In this document: positions 18,289-26,958 of the stretch, piece by piece | Layout of the letters: the number at the start of each line of letters is the position of its first letter | Position numbering within the stretch: the stretch's first letter is position 1 | Assembly: GCA_945862535.1 (NCBI GenBank) | Contig: CAMAYG010000010.1 | Location: forward strand, 1-52,664 | Reading direction: 5' to 3' | DNA: 52,664 nt | Source of the DNA: Rickettsia typhi | Lineage (GTDB): Bacteria > Pseudomonadota > Alphaproteobacteria > Rickettsiales > UBA1997 | Notes under the pieces: model-generated | Told to the model about the DNA's origin: nothing | Databases searched by the model: none | Seen by the model: the letters and a program-made list of their open reading frames with translations, nothing else | Made by a program: the position numbers and the translations under genes

Positions 18289-18786
18289 TTACTGAGGATG
18301 AAGCGGAATTTTTTCAGTTTGCATTTTACGAAATTCAATTAATTTGTTTTCAAGCTCTTTGTTGCCTATTGCCAAAATCGACAATGCTAAAATTGCAGCA
18401 TTTTTTGCTCCAAATTCACCGATGGCAAGACAGCCAACAGGTATACCAAATGGCATCTGTACTATTGAAAGCAAACTGTCAATTCCTTGTAAATTTTTTG
18501 TTGCAATAGGCACACCAAGAACTGGTAAGTGGGTTATAGAGGCCAACATCCCAGGTAAATGAGCCGCCCCACCAGCACCAGCAATTATTATTTTTATACC
18601 TCTTTTAGCAGCATCCCTAGCAAATTCAAACATTCTTTCTGGGGTGCGATGTGCAGATATTACCATGGTTTCAAATGGAACACCAAAACCTTCTAACAAT
18701 TCTTGAGCTAGAATCATTGTTGAATAATCTGATTGACTGCCCATAACAACAGAAACAAGTGGGTTTTTGTGATGATTATTTGTCAT
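18289..18786 (-). CDS. purE: N5-carboxyaminoimidazole ribonucleotide mutase
   Basis: Class I PurE, which converts N5-CAIR to CAIR in de novo purine synthesis. The 165-residue protein has the phosphate/nucleotide-binding VVMGSQSDY, the catalytic SAHRTPERM and the glycine-rich [11 protein letters not shown] segments, all intact. The usual partner purK is not in the window. The presence of purine synthesis separates this organism from Rickettsia, which imports purines, and fits Anaplasmataceae- or Midichloriaceae-like members. The gene lies between gcvT (20 bases upstream) and the thioredoxin-like gene. Confidence 0.96.
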   Translation of the reverse strand: MTNNHHKNPLVSVVMGSQSDYSTMILAQELLEGFGVPFETMVISAHRTPERMFEFARDAAKRGIKIIIAGAGGAAHLPGMLASITHLPVLGVPIATKNLQGIDSLLSIVQMPFGIPVGCLAIGEFGAKNAAILALSILAIGNKELENKLIEFRKMQTEKIPLHPQ

Positions 18787-18806
18787 ATTCGGGTATTTAT
18801 AATAAA

Positions 18807-19934
18807 TTACAAGGATTTAACTTTATTATTTTTTGTTCTTGCTGGGATAAAAGGAATTTCAGTGACAACAGCATTTAACATTTTATCTCTCACCATCACC
18901 TTCACATCATTGCCAACATAAGAAAATTCCTTTTCCAAATAAGCCTGACCGATAGAAGTTTTTAATGTTGGTGAGTATCCGCCAGATGTTAAAGTTCCTA
19001 TTTTTTTATCTTGAAAAAAAACTTCCGCCCCTTCTCTAGCAATCCCTTTGTCTAAAATTTTAATACCAACTCTTTTTCTGTTTATTCCTAGGCTTTTGTC
19101 TTTATCTAACCTTTCTTTACCAATAAAATTAGTGCTATTTTTACTAACAACCCAGTTTAACGATGCTTCTATTGGCGTTGTTTCTTCGTTAAGATCGTGC
19201 CCGTATAAAGGGTAACCCATCTCTAAACGCAGAGAATCTCTTGCTCCAAGGCCAATTGGCATAACTTCAGCAAAAGAACTGAGTTCTTGCCAAAAACTAA
19301 CGGCAACTTTATTTTCAACACTTATCTCGAAACCATCTTCTCCCGTGTAACCTGTGCGACTAACAAGAACATTATGACCATATTTATCTTCGGTAGAAAT
19401 AAGGTTCATATAGCTAAGAATACTGAGATCTGCTTTTGGTAAAAATTTCTGCAAAATTTCTTGAGATTTAGCTCCTTGAATCGCAATTAGAGATCTTTCG
19501 ATTAATGGCTGAAGAGTTAAGTGCGAAGGCAGGTTACTAAGGATCCACTTTTCATCCTTTGCTTTGCATCCAGCATTAAGAACAATAAAAAATTTTTCAT
19601 CTGATATCTTGGTAATGATTAAATCATCAATTATTCCGCCGTTTTCATTAACTAAAACAGTATATTTTGCAACACCGTCTTTTATATTAGAGAAATCTGA
19701 AGGAGTTATATAAGATAAAAAACTTGCTATCGAATTGGCTTGATCAGAGTTTTTTGCAGTCATAAAAAACTGCCCCATATGAGAAACATCAAATATCCCA
19801 ACTCCCCCTTCCCTAACCCACAAATGCTCTTTTAACATACCTTCTTTATATTGAATCGGCATATCGTATCCAGCAAATTCTAGCATTTTTGCATATTGCT
19901 GTTTGTGGGTTTCATTTAATACAGTTTTTTTCAT
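18807..19934 (-). CDS. gcvT: Aminomethyltransferase, glycine cleavage T-protein
   Basis: T-protein of the glycine cleavage system; it moves the aminomethyl carbon from lipoyl-GcvH to tetrahydrofolate. Length 375 residues, with the standard features: [19 protein letters not shown] near the start, FDVSHMGQF, the folate-site [31 protein letters not shown], and the C-terminal barrel [20 protein letters not shown]. It works with the GcvPA encoded near the window start. It is transcribed just ahead of purE, a pairing that makes sense because the glycine cleavage system supplies one-carbon units for purine synthesis. Confidence 0.96.
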   Translation of the reverse strand: MKKTVLNETHKQQYAKMLEFAGYDMPIQYKEGMLKEHLWVREGGVGIFDVSHMGQFFMTAKNSDQANSIASFLSYITPSDFSNIKDGVAKYTVLVNENGGIIDDLIITKISDEKFFIVLNAGCKAKDEKWILSNLPSHLTLQPLIERSLIAIQGAKSQEILQKFLPKADLSILSYMNLISTEDKYGHNVLVSRTGYTGEDGFEISVENKVAVSFWQELSSFAEVMPIGLGARDSLRLEMGYPLYGHDLNEETTPIEASLNWVVSKNSTNFIGKERLDKDKSLGINRKRVGIKILDKGIAREGAEVFFQDKKIGTLTSGGYSPTLKTSIGQAYLEKEFSYVGNDVKVMVRDKMLNAVVTEIPFIPARTKNNKVKSL

Positions 19935-19963
19935 ATATTGTTTTTGTTTGATAAGAATATAAT

Positions 19964-20350
19964 TTACAAAGATGGAATTTCTTTGTCGTTGACTTGTTTG
20001 GTATTGCTATTTTCCTTGCTTTCGCCTTCTGTAGAATTTTTTAAATCTTTGCTATTTGTTGAATCTTTGCTAGCTTTGCTTGTTATTTTATCGCTAATTG
20101 ATTTATTGATTAATTTTGAAATCGAGGCCAAAAAAAGACAGTTTAGCATAAAAGCAATTACTAAAAAGAAGGTTATTTTTGTTACAATATTAACAGAAGA
20201 CTTGCTAGAGAATGCCGAATTAGTTGGGTTGGAATTGCCACCAATTCCACTTAAAGAATCCTCGTCTGTTTTCTGCATTAAAACAATAATTATTAACACC
20301 AAGGCAATAATTACTTGTAAGATTAGTAAAAAGTTTTGTAGCTGTTCCAT
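19964..20350 (-). CDS. secG: Preprotein translocase subunit SecG
   Basis: Small inner-membrane subunit of the SecYEG channel. The 128-residue product has two membrane segments (about 5-25 and 54-75) joined by the glycine/serine-rich loop typical of SecG (LSGIGGNSNPTNSAFSSK). The C-terminal third is a low-complexity, K/S/T/N-rich cytoplasmic tail, as in other alphaproteobacteria. It lies between metC and gcvT, same strand, with gaps of about 29-47 bases. Confidence 0.9.
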   Translation of the reverse strand: MEQLQNFLLILQVIIALVLIIIVLMQKTDEDSLSGIGGNSNPTNSAFSSKSSVNIVTKITFFLVIAFMLNCLFLASISKLINKSISDKITSKASKDSTNSKDLKNSTEGESKENSNTKQVNDKEIPSL

Positions 20351-20397
20351 TTTGATTTTGATTTTAAGTTAAGTTGGTAAATTGTTGTGATTTTAAT

Positions 20398-21615
20398 CTA
20401 TTTTCTAAGTCGTTTAAAGCCAGAATCAAGATCTTCTTTAAGATCTTCAATATCTTCGAGGCCAATATTTATTCTGAGGCAAGTTTTATTGGAGAAATTC
20501 CATTTTGTTGCAGTTCTTATCGCGCTAACATCAAATGGCAAAATTAAAGACTCGTAACCACCCCAAGAATAACCCATAACATAAAAATTTAATTTATCAA
20601 GCATTCTGGCTAAAGATTCATTAGAATATTTTTTATTTAAAACTATAGAGAACAGGCCTGCGGCACCTGTAAAATCTCGCTTCCAAAGCGAATAGTTAGA
20701 ATCAGATTCTAATGCAGGATAAAAAACCTTCTCAACCTCTTCTCTTTGTTCTAGCCATTTTGCAATATCAAGTGCCGACTTAAAACAATGATCCATTCTT
20801 AATTTACTAGTTCGCAAACCTCTTTGAACCATATAAGCGCTAAATGGAGCTGCTGTAGATGCCATATAACGAAAAGATTCATACATCACTCTAAAATGCT
20901 TCTCTTGCACAGTTATTGAGCCCATCAAAACATCGGAATGACCATTAATGTATTTTGTTAAAGCCATCACCGAAACATCAACACCATGATCTAACGGTTT
21001 AAAATAAATCGCACTAGACCAAGAATTATCAATGATAGTAACTATGTTATGTTTTTTAGCAATTTTACAAATTAAAGCAACATCTTGAATTTCAAAACTT
21101 AGAGAACCTGGGCTCTCCATAAAGATAACTTTAGTATTTTTTTGAATAAGATTTTTAATGTCTTCGCCAATTTTTGGATCGTAATAAGTAGTTTCAATTC
21201 CTAGCTTCTTAAGAAACTTATCTGCAAAACTTCTGGTTGGAGAATATGTATTATCAACCAACAGCATATGGTCTCCCTGCTTTAAAAAAGCAAACAGGGC
21301 TGTATTTACAGCGGAGGCGCCACAAGAAGTAATGAAACTGTTATAACCACCCTCTATTTCTGCAATAGCTTTTTCAAGGGCAAAATTAGTTTGAGTGCCG
21401 TAACGACCATATTTTAATTCGTAAGGCTCAACTAAGTCGTTGTTAGAATAACCTCTCTCTGCATAAAGCAAATCCTTTAAACTAGGGAAAGCGACTGTTG
21501 AGCTTTGATAGATTGGTGGATTAACCATCCAACCTTGCTTCTTAGGATCTCTCGCAGCGTGGACTATTCTTGTTGCCTCACCAATATTATCGGTTACCTT
21601 TTCATTCTTGGACAT
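20398..21615 (-). CDS. metC: Cystathionine beta-lyase (Cys/Met metabolism PLP enzyme)
   Basis: PLP-dependent enzyme of the Cys/Met metabolism family, 405 residues. The Schiff-base lysine is K221 in ALTKYINGHSD; the substrate/PLP region DNTYSPTRSF and the phosphate-binding SCGASAVNTALFAF are also visible, and the C-terminal SWGGYESL motif is typical of cystathionine beta-lyases. The likely reaction is cleavage of cystathionine to homocysteine, ammonia and pyruvate; a cysteine desulfhydrase role is also possible. No other methionine-pathway gene is in the window. The gene is divergent from rpsD across a 336-base AT-rich gap. Confidence 0.88.
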   Translation of the reverse strand: MSKNEKVTDNIGEATRIVHAARDPKKQGWMVNPPIYQSSTVAFPSLKDLLYAERGYSNNDLVEPYELKYGRYGTQTNFALEKAIAEIEGGYNSFITSCGASAVNTALFAFLKQGDHMLLVDNTYSPTRSFADKFLKKLGIETTYYDPKIGEDIKNLIQKNTKVIFMESPGSLSFEIQDVALICKIAKKHNIVTIIDNSWSSAIYFKPLDHGVDVSVMALTKYINGHSDVLMGSITVQEKHFRVMYESFRYMASTAAPFSAYMVQRGLRTSKLRMDHCFKSALDIAKWLEQREEVEKVFYPALESDSNYSLWKRDFTGAAGLFSIVLNKKYSNESLARMLDKLNFYVMGYSWGGYESLILPFDVSAIRTATKWNFSNKTCLRINIGLEDIEDLKEDLDSGFKRLRK

Positions 21616-21741
21616 ATTTATTTATATTGTGTTTTTTGTTTTAAATTATACAAATGAGTATGTTTCATGCGAATTAAACTTGTTAGTAAAGCTAATATAT
21701 TTTTGTAAATATTATTTTTCAATAAATTTTTCTAAAAATTG

Positions 21742-21769
21742 TTGACTTATTAGAAAAAACAAAAATAAT
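21742..21769 (+). promoter_or_regulatory. Predicted sigma-70-type promoter for rpsD
   Basis: TTGACT (21742-21747) and AATAAT (21764-21769) are separated by 16 bases in the 336-base gap between metC and rpsD. Each hexamer matches consensus at 5 of 6 positions. It would give a leader of roughly 175 bases ahead of rpsD. The AT-richness of the region makes chance -10 boxes common, so the TTGACT is the main support. Apart from this promoter and the leader hairpin I see nothing else in the gap. Confidence 0.45.
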
Positions 21770-21853
21770 ATCTCGAAAAACTTAGTTTTTTACCTTGCAA
21801 TCTAATGGTTTCAATCCACTAGCAAGCAAAAACAAACTTACTGTAAACAAACC

Positions 21854-21879
21854 TTTAATAGTCATTAAAAACTATTAAA
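21854..21879 (+). promoter_or_regulatory. Leader hairpin upstream of rpsD
   Basis: A perfect 9-bp inverted repeat (TTTAATAGT / ACTATTAAA, 8-base loop) lies 72 bases before the rpsD ATG, inside the predicted leader. S4 often controls its own operon through a leader structure, so this could be part of an autoregulatory site, but the stem is all A-T/G-T rich and no known S4-site pattern is evident. Confidence 0.3.
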
Positions 21880-21951
21880 ATTGTTAATGCAATTAATTTC
21901 TCTAACAGATAAATTAAACATTTAACAAAACTGGTTAAAATCAAAAAACCT

Positions 21952-22569
21952 ATGTCAAAAAGAATAAACGCAAAGAAAAAAATTAGCCGAAAAATCGGTG
22001 CAGCACTTTGGGGTCAAGCAAAAGATCCTCAAAACAAAAGAAATTATCGCCCTGGTCAACACGGCAAAACATCAAGAGGCAGAGTTAGTGACTACGGAAA
22101 TCAGCTTCGTGCAAAGCAAAAAATGAAGTTTTATTACGGAAATATATCAGAAAGGCAATTTTATAATACTTTTGTTAAAGCAAATGCCCTAAAAGGTGAT
22201 GTAATAGAAAACTTTATATTTCTCTTAGAATCTAGGCTTGATGCAGTTATTTACAGAGCAAACTTTATCCCTACTGTCTTCGCTGCTCGTCAATTTGTTA
22301 GCCATAAACATGTTACTGTAAATGGTAAAGTTGTTAATATTGCATCCTACAGGCTAAAAATTGGAGATGTCGTGCAAATAAGAGAAAAATCTAGAAATAT
22401 CCCAATATCATTAGAATCTCTTCAAAAGCTAGAAAGAGATGTTCCTTCATATTTACAACTAGACAAGGAAAACTCTTCTGTTAAATTCTTATCAAAGCCA
22501 GAATTTAGCCAAGTTCCATATCCTGTAGAAATGAATCCAAATTTAATTATCGAGTTTTACTCACGATAA
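21952..22569 (+). CDS. rpsD: 30S ribosomal protein S4
   Basis: Primary 16S rRNA-binding protein of the small subunit, 205 residues, normal for alphaproteobacteria. Shows LWGQAKDPQNKRNYRPGQHG near the N-terminus and the S4 RNA-binding domain (about 93-155) with LESRLDAVIYRANF, ARQFVSHKHVTVNGK. The four zinc-binding cysteines of some S4 forms are absent (C-minus type). It stands outside the alpha operon and is followed 65 bases later by argH, and is the first of a long run of plus-strand genes. Confidence 0.98.
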   Translation: MSKRINAKKKISRKIGAALWGQAKDPQNKRNYRPGQHGKTSRGRVSDYGNQLRAKQKMKFYYGNISERQFYNTFVKANALKGDVIENFIFLLESRLDAVIYRANFIPTVFAARQFVSHKHVTVNGKVVNIASYRLKIGDVVQIREKSRNIPISLESLQKLERDVPSYLQLDKENSSVKFLSKPEFSQVPYPVEMNPNLIIEFYSR

Positions 22570-22634
22570 ATAAACCAAGTTGCTTGTGTTTTAAACAATA
22601 CAGCAATCAGAATCAAATATCAAATTAGGATATA

Positions 22635-24041
22635 ATGAGCTATTCATCTCAAGAAGTGAGTTCAATTTGGGGAGGAAGGTTTAATAAAAAGCCTTCCTCC
22701 CTGATGCAGGAAATTAATCAATCTATAAGCTTTGACTATCAATTATATAAACAAGACATCTTCGCATCCATAGTTCATGCTAAAATGCTATGTAGATGTA
22801 ATATTATTAACGAAGAGGAGATGTTGCTAATTGTAAATGGCCTAAATATAATAGAAAAAGAAATCTCAGAAAATAAATTTACATTTAAAATAGAATTAGA
22901 AGATATTCATATGAATATCGAATCTCGACTTAAAGATCTAGTTGGGGATGTTGCAGGAAAACTTCACACAGCAAGATCAAGAAACGACCAAGTGGCGACA
23001 GATATTAAGCTATGGATAAGAGACAATATAGACGAAATATTTATACTAATAAAAAAACTGGCTCAAGAATTAATCACAAAGGCAGAGCTATACCTACAAG
23101 AAGAGGCTGTTATAATGCCAGGATTTACTCATTTACAAGTCGCTCAGCCAATTTTATTCTCTCATCACATTATGGCATATGTATCGATGCTAAAAAGAGA
23201 TTATCAAAGATTGTTCGATTGCCGATCGAGGCTTAATTTCTGCCCATTAGGATCGGCAGCACTTGCAGGAACCTCTTTTCCTATCGATCGCCATTTCACT
23301 GCAACAGAGTTAAATTTTACCGCTCCAACTGAAAATTCTATGGACTCGGTATCGGATCGTGATTTTGCTATAGAATATCTATCAACTCTTTCAATAATAT
23401 CGATGCATCTATCAAGGTTTGCAGAAGAATTGATTATATGGAGCTCTAAACCTTTTGACTTTATTTCGTTACCAGAACAATTCACATCCGGAAGCTCGAT
23501 AATGCCTCAGAAAAAAAACCCAGATGCCGCAGAGTTAGTTCGTGCAAAAACTGGTAGAATATACGGAAATCTCCTTTCACTACTAACAGTAATGAAAGGT
23601 TTAACCCTTACCTACTCCAAAGATATGCAAGAAGATAAGGAGCCTATTTTTGAAGCAACAAAAAACATCAAAATATCAATAGAATCAATAACCGGGATGG
23701 TAAGCGACTGGAAAATTAATCGCGATAAAATGCTAGAAATGTCTAAAATTGGCTATTCAACAGCAACCGATATAGCGGATTGGCTCGTGCAAAATGTTAA
23801 AATTCCATTTCGCGAAGCCCATCACATAACCGGAAACATTGTAAAGTTTGCCGAAACATTTAACAAAGAGTTACATGAACTAAATATCGAAGAATTACAA
23901 TCGATTTATCCAGAAATTAACCAAAATATCTTTGAAATTTTAAATGTTAAAAATTCTGTTGAAAGTAGAAAATCTTTTGGAGGAACTTCTTTAGTAAGAG
24001 TTGATGAAGCAATAGTCAATGCAAAGTTATTTTGGTTTTAG
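22635..24041 (+). CDS. argH: Argininosuccinate lyase
   Basis: Last enzyme of arginine synthesis: splits argininosuccinate into arginine and fumarate. 468 residues, full length. Family signatures are all present: SRNDQVATDIKLWIRD (as ARSRNDQVATD), PGFTHLQVAQPILFSHH, LGSAALAGTSFPIDR and the mobile catalytic loop GSSIMPQKKNPDAAELVRAK. It belongs to the fumarase/aspartase superfamily and acts as a homotetramer. No other arg genes are nearby. Arginine synthesis is absent from Rickettsia but occurs in some Anaplasmataceae, so the gene is informative about the host dependence of this lineage. Confidence 0.97.
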   Translation: MSYSSQEVSSIWGGRFNKKPSSLMQEINQSISFDYQLYKQDIFASIVHAKMLCRCNIINEEEMLLIVNGLNIIEKEISENKFTFKIELEDIHMNIESRLKDLVGDVAGKLHTARSRNDQVATDIKLWIRDNIDEIFILIKKLAQELITKAELYLQEEAVIMPGFTHLQVAQPILFSHHIMAYVSMLKRDYQRLFDCRSRLNFCPLGSAALAGTSFPIDRHFTATELNFTAPTENSMDSVSDRDFAIEYLSTLSIISMHLSRFAEELIIWSSKPFDFISLPEQFTSGSSIMPQKKNPDAAELVRAKTGRIYGNLLSLLTVMKGLTLTYSKDMQEDKEPIFEATKNIKISIESITGMVSDWKINRDKMLEMSKIGYSTATDIADWLVQNVKIPFREAHHITGNIVKFAETFNKELHELNIEELQSIYPEINQNIFEILNVKNSVESRKSFGGTSLVRVDEAIVNAKLFWF

Positions 24042-24079
24042 TCAATTATTTATCATTTAAATTAAAAAAATAATTGACT
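24040..24079 (+). terminator. Terminator-like hairpin after argH
   Basis: A perfect 12-bp inverted repeat (agtcaattattt / aaataattgact, 16-base loop) starts within the argH stop codon and ends about 65 bases before rplU. The 3' side continues with TTTAATT rather than a long T run, so it may terminate weakly or act as a 3'-end stabiliser. Confidence 0.45.
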
Positions 24080-24144
24080 TTAATTAAATACTACTTAATT
24101 TTAAATTTTTAAAAATTTATGTTAATAACTATCAATAGTATAAA

Positions 24145-24480
24145 ATGTTTGCAATTATCAAATTAGGCGGTAAACAATATAAAGTTTCTCCGGGGCAAAA
24201 AATCATCGTTAACAAAATAAAAAATTTTGAAGAAAAAGATTCAACTGAAGAAAAGCAAGTAATAAATATAAAAGATGTTTTAATGATTCAGCACGAATCT
24301 GGAGAGATTAAATTAGGAACTCCAAATGTTGAAGGTGTTTCTGTTAATGCCGAAATAGTAAAAAATTTTAAAGGCGACAAAGTTATAATATTTAAAAAGC
24401 GTCGTCGTCAAAATTCTCGAAGAAAAAGGGGTCATAGACAATGCCATACCCAAATCAAAATAACAGAAATTAACATATAA
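24145..24480 (+). CDS. rplU: 50S ribosomal protein L21
   Basis: Large-subunit protein that contacts 23S rRNA, 111 residues. Starts MFAIIKLGGKQYKVSPGQ, the canonical L21 opening, and ends with the positively charged FKKRRRQNSRRKRGHRQ region carrying the L21 signature. It has an insertion-like acidic stretch near residues 30-42 (FEEKDSTEEKQV). Followed 77 bases later by rpmA, the standard L21-L27 pair. Confidence 0.98.
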   Translation: MFAIIKLGGKQYKVSPGQKIIVNKIKNFEEKDSTEEKQVINIKDVLMIQHESGEIKLGTPNVEGVSVNAEIVKNFKGDKVIIFKKRRRQNSRRKRGHRQCHTQIKITEINI

Positions 24481-24557
24481 AAATATTTAAATAATTAATT
24501 CTATCGTATAATAAATCCCTTTTAATAGAGATTTATTCAACTAAAAGTCAAATAACT

Positions 24558-24848
24558 ATGGCTACTAAGAAAGCGGGCGGAAGCTCAAGAAATGGTCGTG
24601 ACTCAGCAGGAAGAAGGCTCGGAGTCAAAAAATACTCTGGTGAACATGTTTTATCTGGAAATATTATAGTTCGTCAGAGAGGAACAAAGTTTCACCCTGG
24701 TGACAATGTTGGTATCGGTAAAGATCATACAATATTTTCAACTGTTGAAGGCTTTGTTACATTCAAAAAGTCTAACCATAAAAGTAGAATATTTATTTCT
24801 GTTATACCAGCGGTAGAAGATATAGTAAAAATATCTGAAATAGGATAA
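24558..24848 (+). CDS. rpmA: 50S ribosomal protein L27
   Basis: Large-subunit protein whose N-terminal tail reaches the peptidyl-transferase centre. 96 residues, beginning [20 protein letters not shown], with the signature [21 protein letters not shown] intact. There is no extra N-terminal extension, so no processing peptidase is needed. A short hairpin (aataaatc / gatttatt, 24510-24537) lies in the gap before it. tRNA-Leu begins 20 bases after its stop. Confidence 0.98.
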   Translation: MATKKAGGSSRNGRDSAGRRLGVKKYSGEHVLSGNIIVRQRGTKFHPGDNVGIGKDHTIFSTVEGFVTFKKSNHKSRIFISVIPAVEDIVKISEIG

Positions 24849-24868
24849 TTTCCAAAAATCAGAAAAAA

Positions 24869-24953
24869 GCGGACGTGGCGAAATTGGCAGACGCACTAGA
24901 CTTAGGATCTAGCGCCGCAAGGCATGTGGGTTCAAGTCCCTCCGTCCGCACCA
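24869..24953 (+). tRNA. tRNA-Leu (anticodon UAG)
   Basis: An 85-base type II tRNA. The acceptor stem GCGGACG pairs with CGTCCGC, the anticodon stem CTAGA/TCTAG encloses the loop CTTAGGA with anticodon TAG, a variable arm (gccgcaaggc) follows, and the T loop reads GGGTTCAAGTCCC. The 3' CCA is encoded. Reads CUA and other CUN leucine codons. Sits between rpmA and tig, and is likely processed from their common transcript. Confidence 0.97.
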
Positions 24954-24991
24954 AAAACATTACAGCAACTCACTACATTTAAAAAAACAAA

Positions 24992-26260
24992 ATGTCAAAT
25001 TTCGAAACTGCAAAAATTGGTCAAAACGACACTTCCATAGAATACTCAATAAAAGTTAATGCAGAGATAACTAGGTCAATTCACGAAGAAAAAATAGAAC
25101 AAATAAAAAGTAAAGTTAAAATAGACGGCTTTAGACCTGGAAAAACACCAGATAGCATAATACTCAAAAGATACAGCAACTCGGTGTTGCAAGAAATATT
25201 TGAAGAACAAATAAATAAAGCTGTAACAGAACTATATAAAGAAAATAAAGATAAAAAAATAGTTGGCTCACCAGAGGTAAAAATTATCAACAATTCACTA
25301 GATAATGGGCTGGAAGCAACGATAAGCATTTATTTTATTCCTAATTTTGAAATAAATTACAATAATATTACCGTTGAAAGGCAAATAGACAACACTTCAA
25401 AAGAAGATGTGGAAAAACAAAAAACACTACTCCTGCAACAATTTGCAACAAAAAATGAGATATCCGATACAGAATATCAAACAAAAAAAGGTGACGAGTT
25501 GGTAATAGATTTTACTGGAAAAATTAACGATATAGAGTTCGCAGGAGGCAGTTCCAAGAACTACAATATAGTTATTGGATCAAATAGCTTCATAGACACC
25601 TTTGAAGATCAGCTTTGTGGAAAAAAACTCGGCCAAGATATTGAAGTAAAAGTAACCTTTCCAAAAGACTATCAACAAAAAGAATTATCTGGTGTAGATG
25701 CTAAATTCGATGTTAAAATAAATAAAATTTTTCAAATCTCAGCTCCAGAATTTAGCGAAGAAATCGCTAAAGAATGCAACTTTATAGATTTAGCCGATCT
25801 AGAATATCAAATTACAAAAAGCCTAGATACCGTAAAAAATCAACAAAATAACAAATCTTTTCTTGAAAATGCAATAAAAGAGGTAGTAAATCAAACTAAT
25901 TTCTTTTTACCAGAAAACTTAATTAAAGAATACTCAAAAGAATTTAAAAAAGAAGACGAATCTGAACTCAAAAACAAACTACAAGATTTAGAATTGGCAA
26001 TAAAAACAGAAATAATATTATCAAAAATCACAGAAGAGGAAGAGATAAAAATAGCAAATGAAGATATATTTAATGAATTTAAACATTCATTCCCTATCGG
26101 CTTCTTTAATAATAAAAATAACAAAGTGAATAAAGAAGATATTTTAAAATATATAAACTCTAACGAAAATCTTCAAAACTCACTAGTGAACTCTATTAAA
26201 AACAGAAAAATTACAGAGTTTATTGCAACTAAAATTAATGTAAAAACAATCAATAACTAA
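24992..26260 (+). CDS. tig: Trigger factor
   Basis: Ribosome-associated chaperone and prolyl isomerase, 422 residues. The N-terminal ribosome-binding domain carries the signature GFRPGKTP (residues about 47-54). The FKBP-like domain (about 150-245) includes KKGDELVIDFTGKIN and VIGSNSFIDTFEDQLCGKKLGQ, and the C-terminal part is the lysine/glutamate-rich helical chaperone domain. Here tig is followed by psd (5-base gap) rather than by clpP-clpX, its more frequent neighbours. Confidence 0.95.
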   Translation: MSNFETAKIGQNDTSIEYSIKVNAEITRSIHEEKIEQIKSKVKIDGFRPGKTPDSIILKRYSNSVLQEIFEEQINKAVTELYKENKDKKIVGSPEVKIINNSLDNGLEATISIYFIPNFEINYNNITVERQIDNTSKEDVEKQKTLLLQQFATKNEISDTEYQTKKGDELVIDFTGKINDIEFAGGSSKNYNIVIGSNSFIDTFEDQLCGKKLGQDIEVKVTFPKDYQQKELSGVDAKFDVKINKIFQISAPEFSEEIAKECNFIDLADLEYQITKSLDTVKNQQNNKSFLENAIKEVVNQTNFFLPENLIKEYSKEFKKEDESELKNKLQDLELAIKTEIILSKITEEEEIKIANEDIFNEFKHSFPIGFFNNKNNKVNKEDILKYINSNENLQNSLVNSIKNRKITEFIATKINVKTINN

Positions 26261-26265
26261 AAACT

Positions 26266-26940
26266 ATGCAAGATTTTTTCGACGCTTTAAAATTAATATG
26301 CTTTCCTATTCATCGTGAGGGCTATAAGTTTATCATTATATTTGCCATTATATCCGCATTGGTTGCAATATTTAGCAGTAGCCTCGGTTTAATTGGCATA
26401 GTCCTAACATTATGGTGCATATTTTTTTTCCGAGATCCAGAGAGGATTGTCCCGATAGAGAACAATGCTATCGTTAGTCCTGCCGATGGAAAAGTAATAA
26501 AAATAGACTTTGGAGTATCTGCACCATCAGAAATATACTCTGGCGAACAAAAGTGGAATAAAATTAGTATTTTTCTTAATGTTTTCAATGTTCATGTTAA
26601 CCGCTCTCCACTTTCTGGGATTGTAGAAAAAGTTGCATATAAGCCAGGTAAATTTCTTAGTGCCAATGCCCCAGAGGCAAGTGATGAAAACGAAAGAAAC
26701 TCAATATTACTAAACCACAATTCTCAAAATAAAATTATATTCACTCAAGTTGCTGGTCTTGTTGCAAGAAGAATAGTCTCCGATGTAAAAAACGGACAAT
26801 CTTTAAAAATTGGCGACAGGTATGGAATTATAAGATTTGGTAGCCGTTTAGATGTTTATTTACCTGAAAATATCGAGATAAAATCAATGATTGGGCAAAC
26901 AATGATAGGCGGAGAAACAATTATTGCAAAAATCAAGTAA
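26266..26940 (+). CDS. psd: Phosphatidylserine decarboxylase proenzyme
   Basis: Inner-membrane enzyme making phosphatidylethanolamine from phosphatidylserine. The 224-residue product is the short (archaeal/Rickettsia-type) form. Two hydrophobic segments lie near residues 24-60, followed by FFRDPERIVP and SPADGKV, and the HVNRSPLSG segment with an active-site histidine. The self-cleavage site is the GS in IRFGSRLDV: cleavage before S193 would give a 32-residue pyruvoyl-bearing chain. Located 5 bases after tig and 18 bases before pccB. Confidence 0.95.
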   Translation: MQDFFDALKLICFPIHREGYKFIIIFAIISALVAIFSSSLGLIGIVLTLWCIFFFRDPERIVPIENNAIVSPADGKVIKIDFGVSAPSEIYSGEQKWNKISIFLNVFNVHVNRSPLSGIVEKVAYKPGKFLSANAPEASDENERNSILLNHNSQNKIIFTQVAGLVARRIVSDVKNGQSLKIGDRYGIIRFGSRLDVYLPENIEIKSMIGQTMIGGETIIAKIK

Positions 26941-26958
26941 CTATCTAAAAAATTACAT

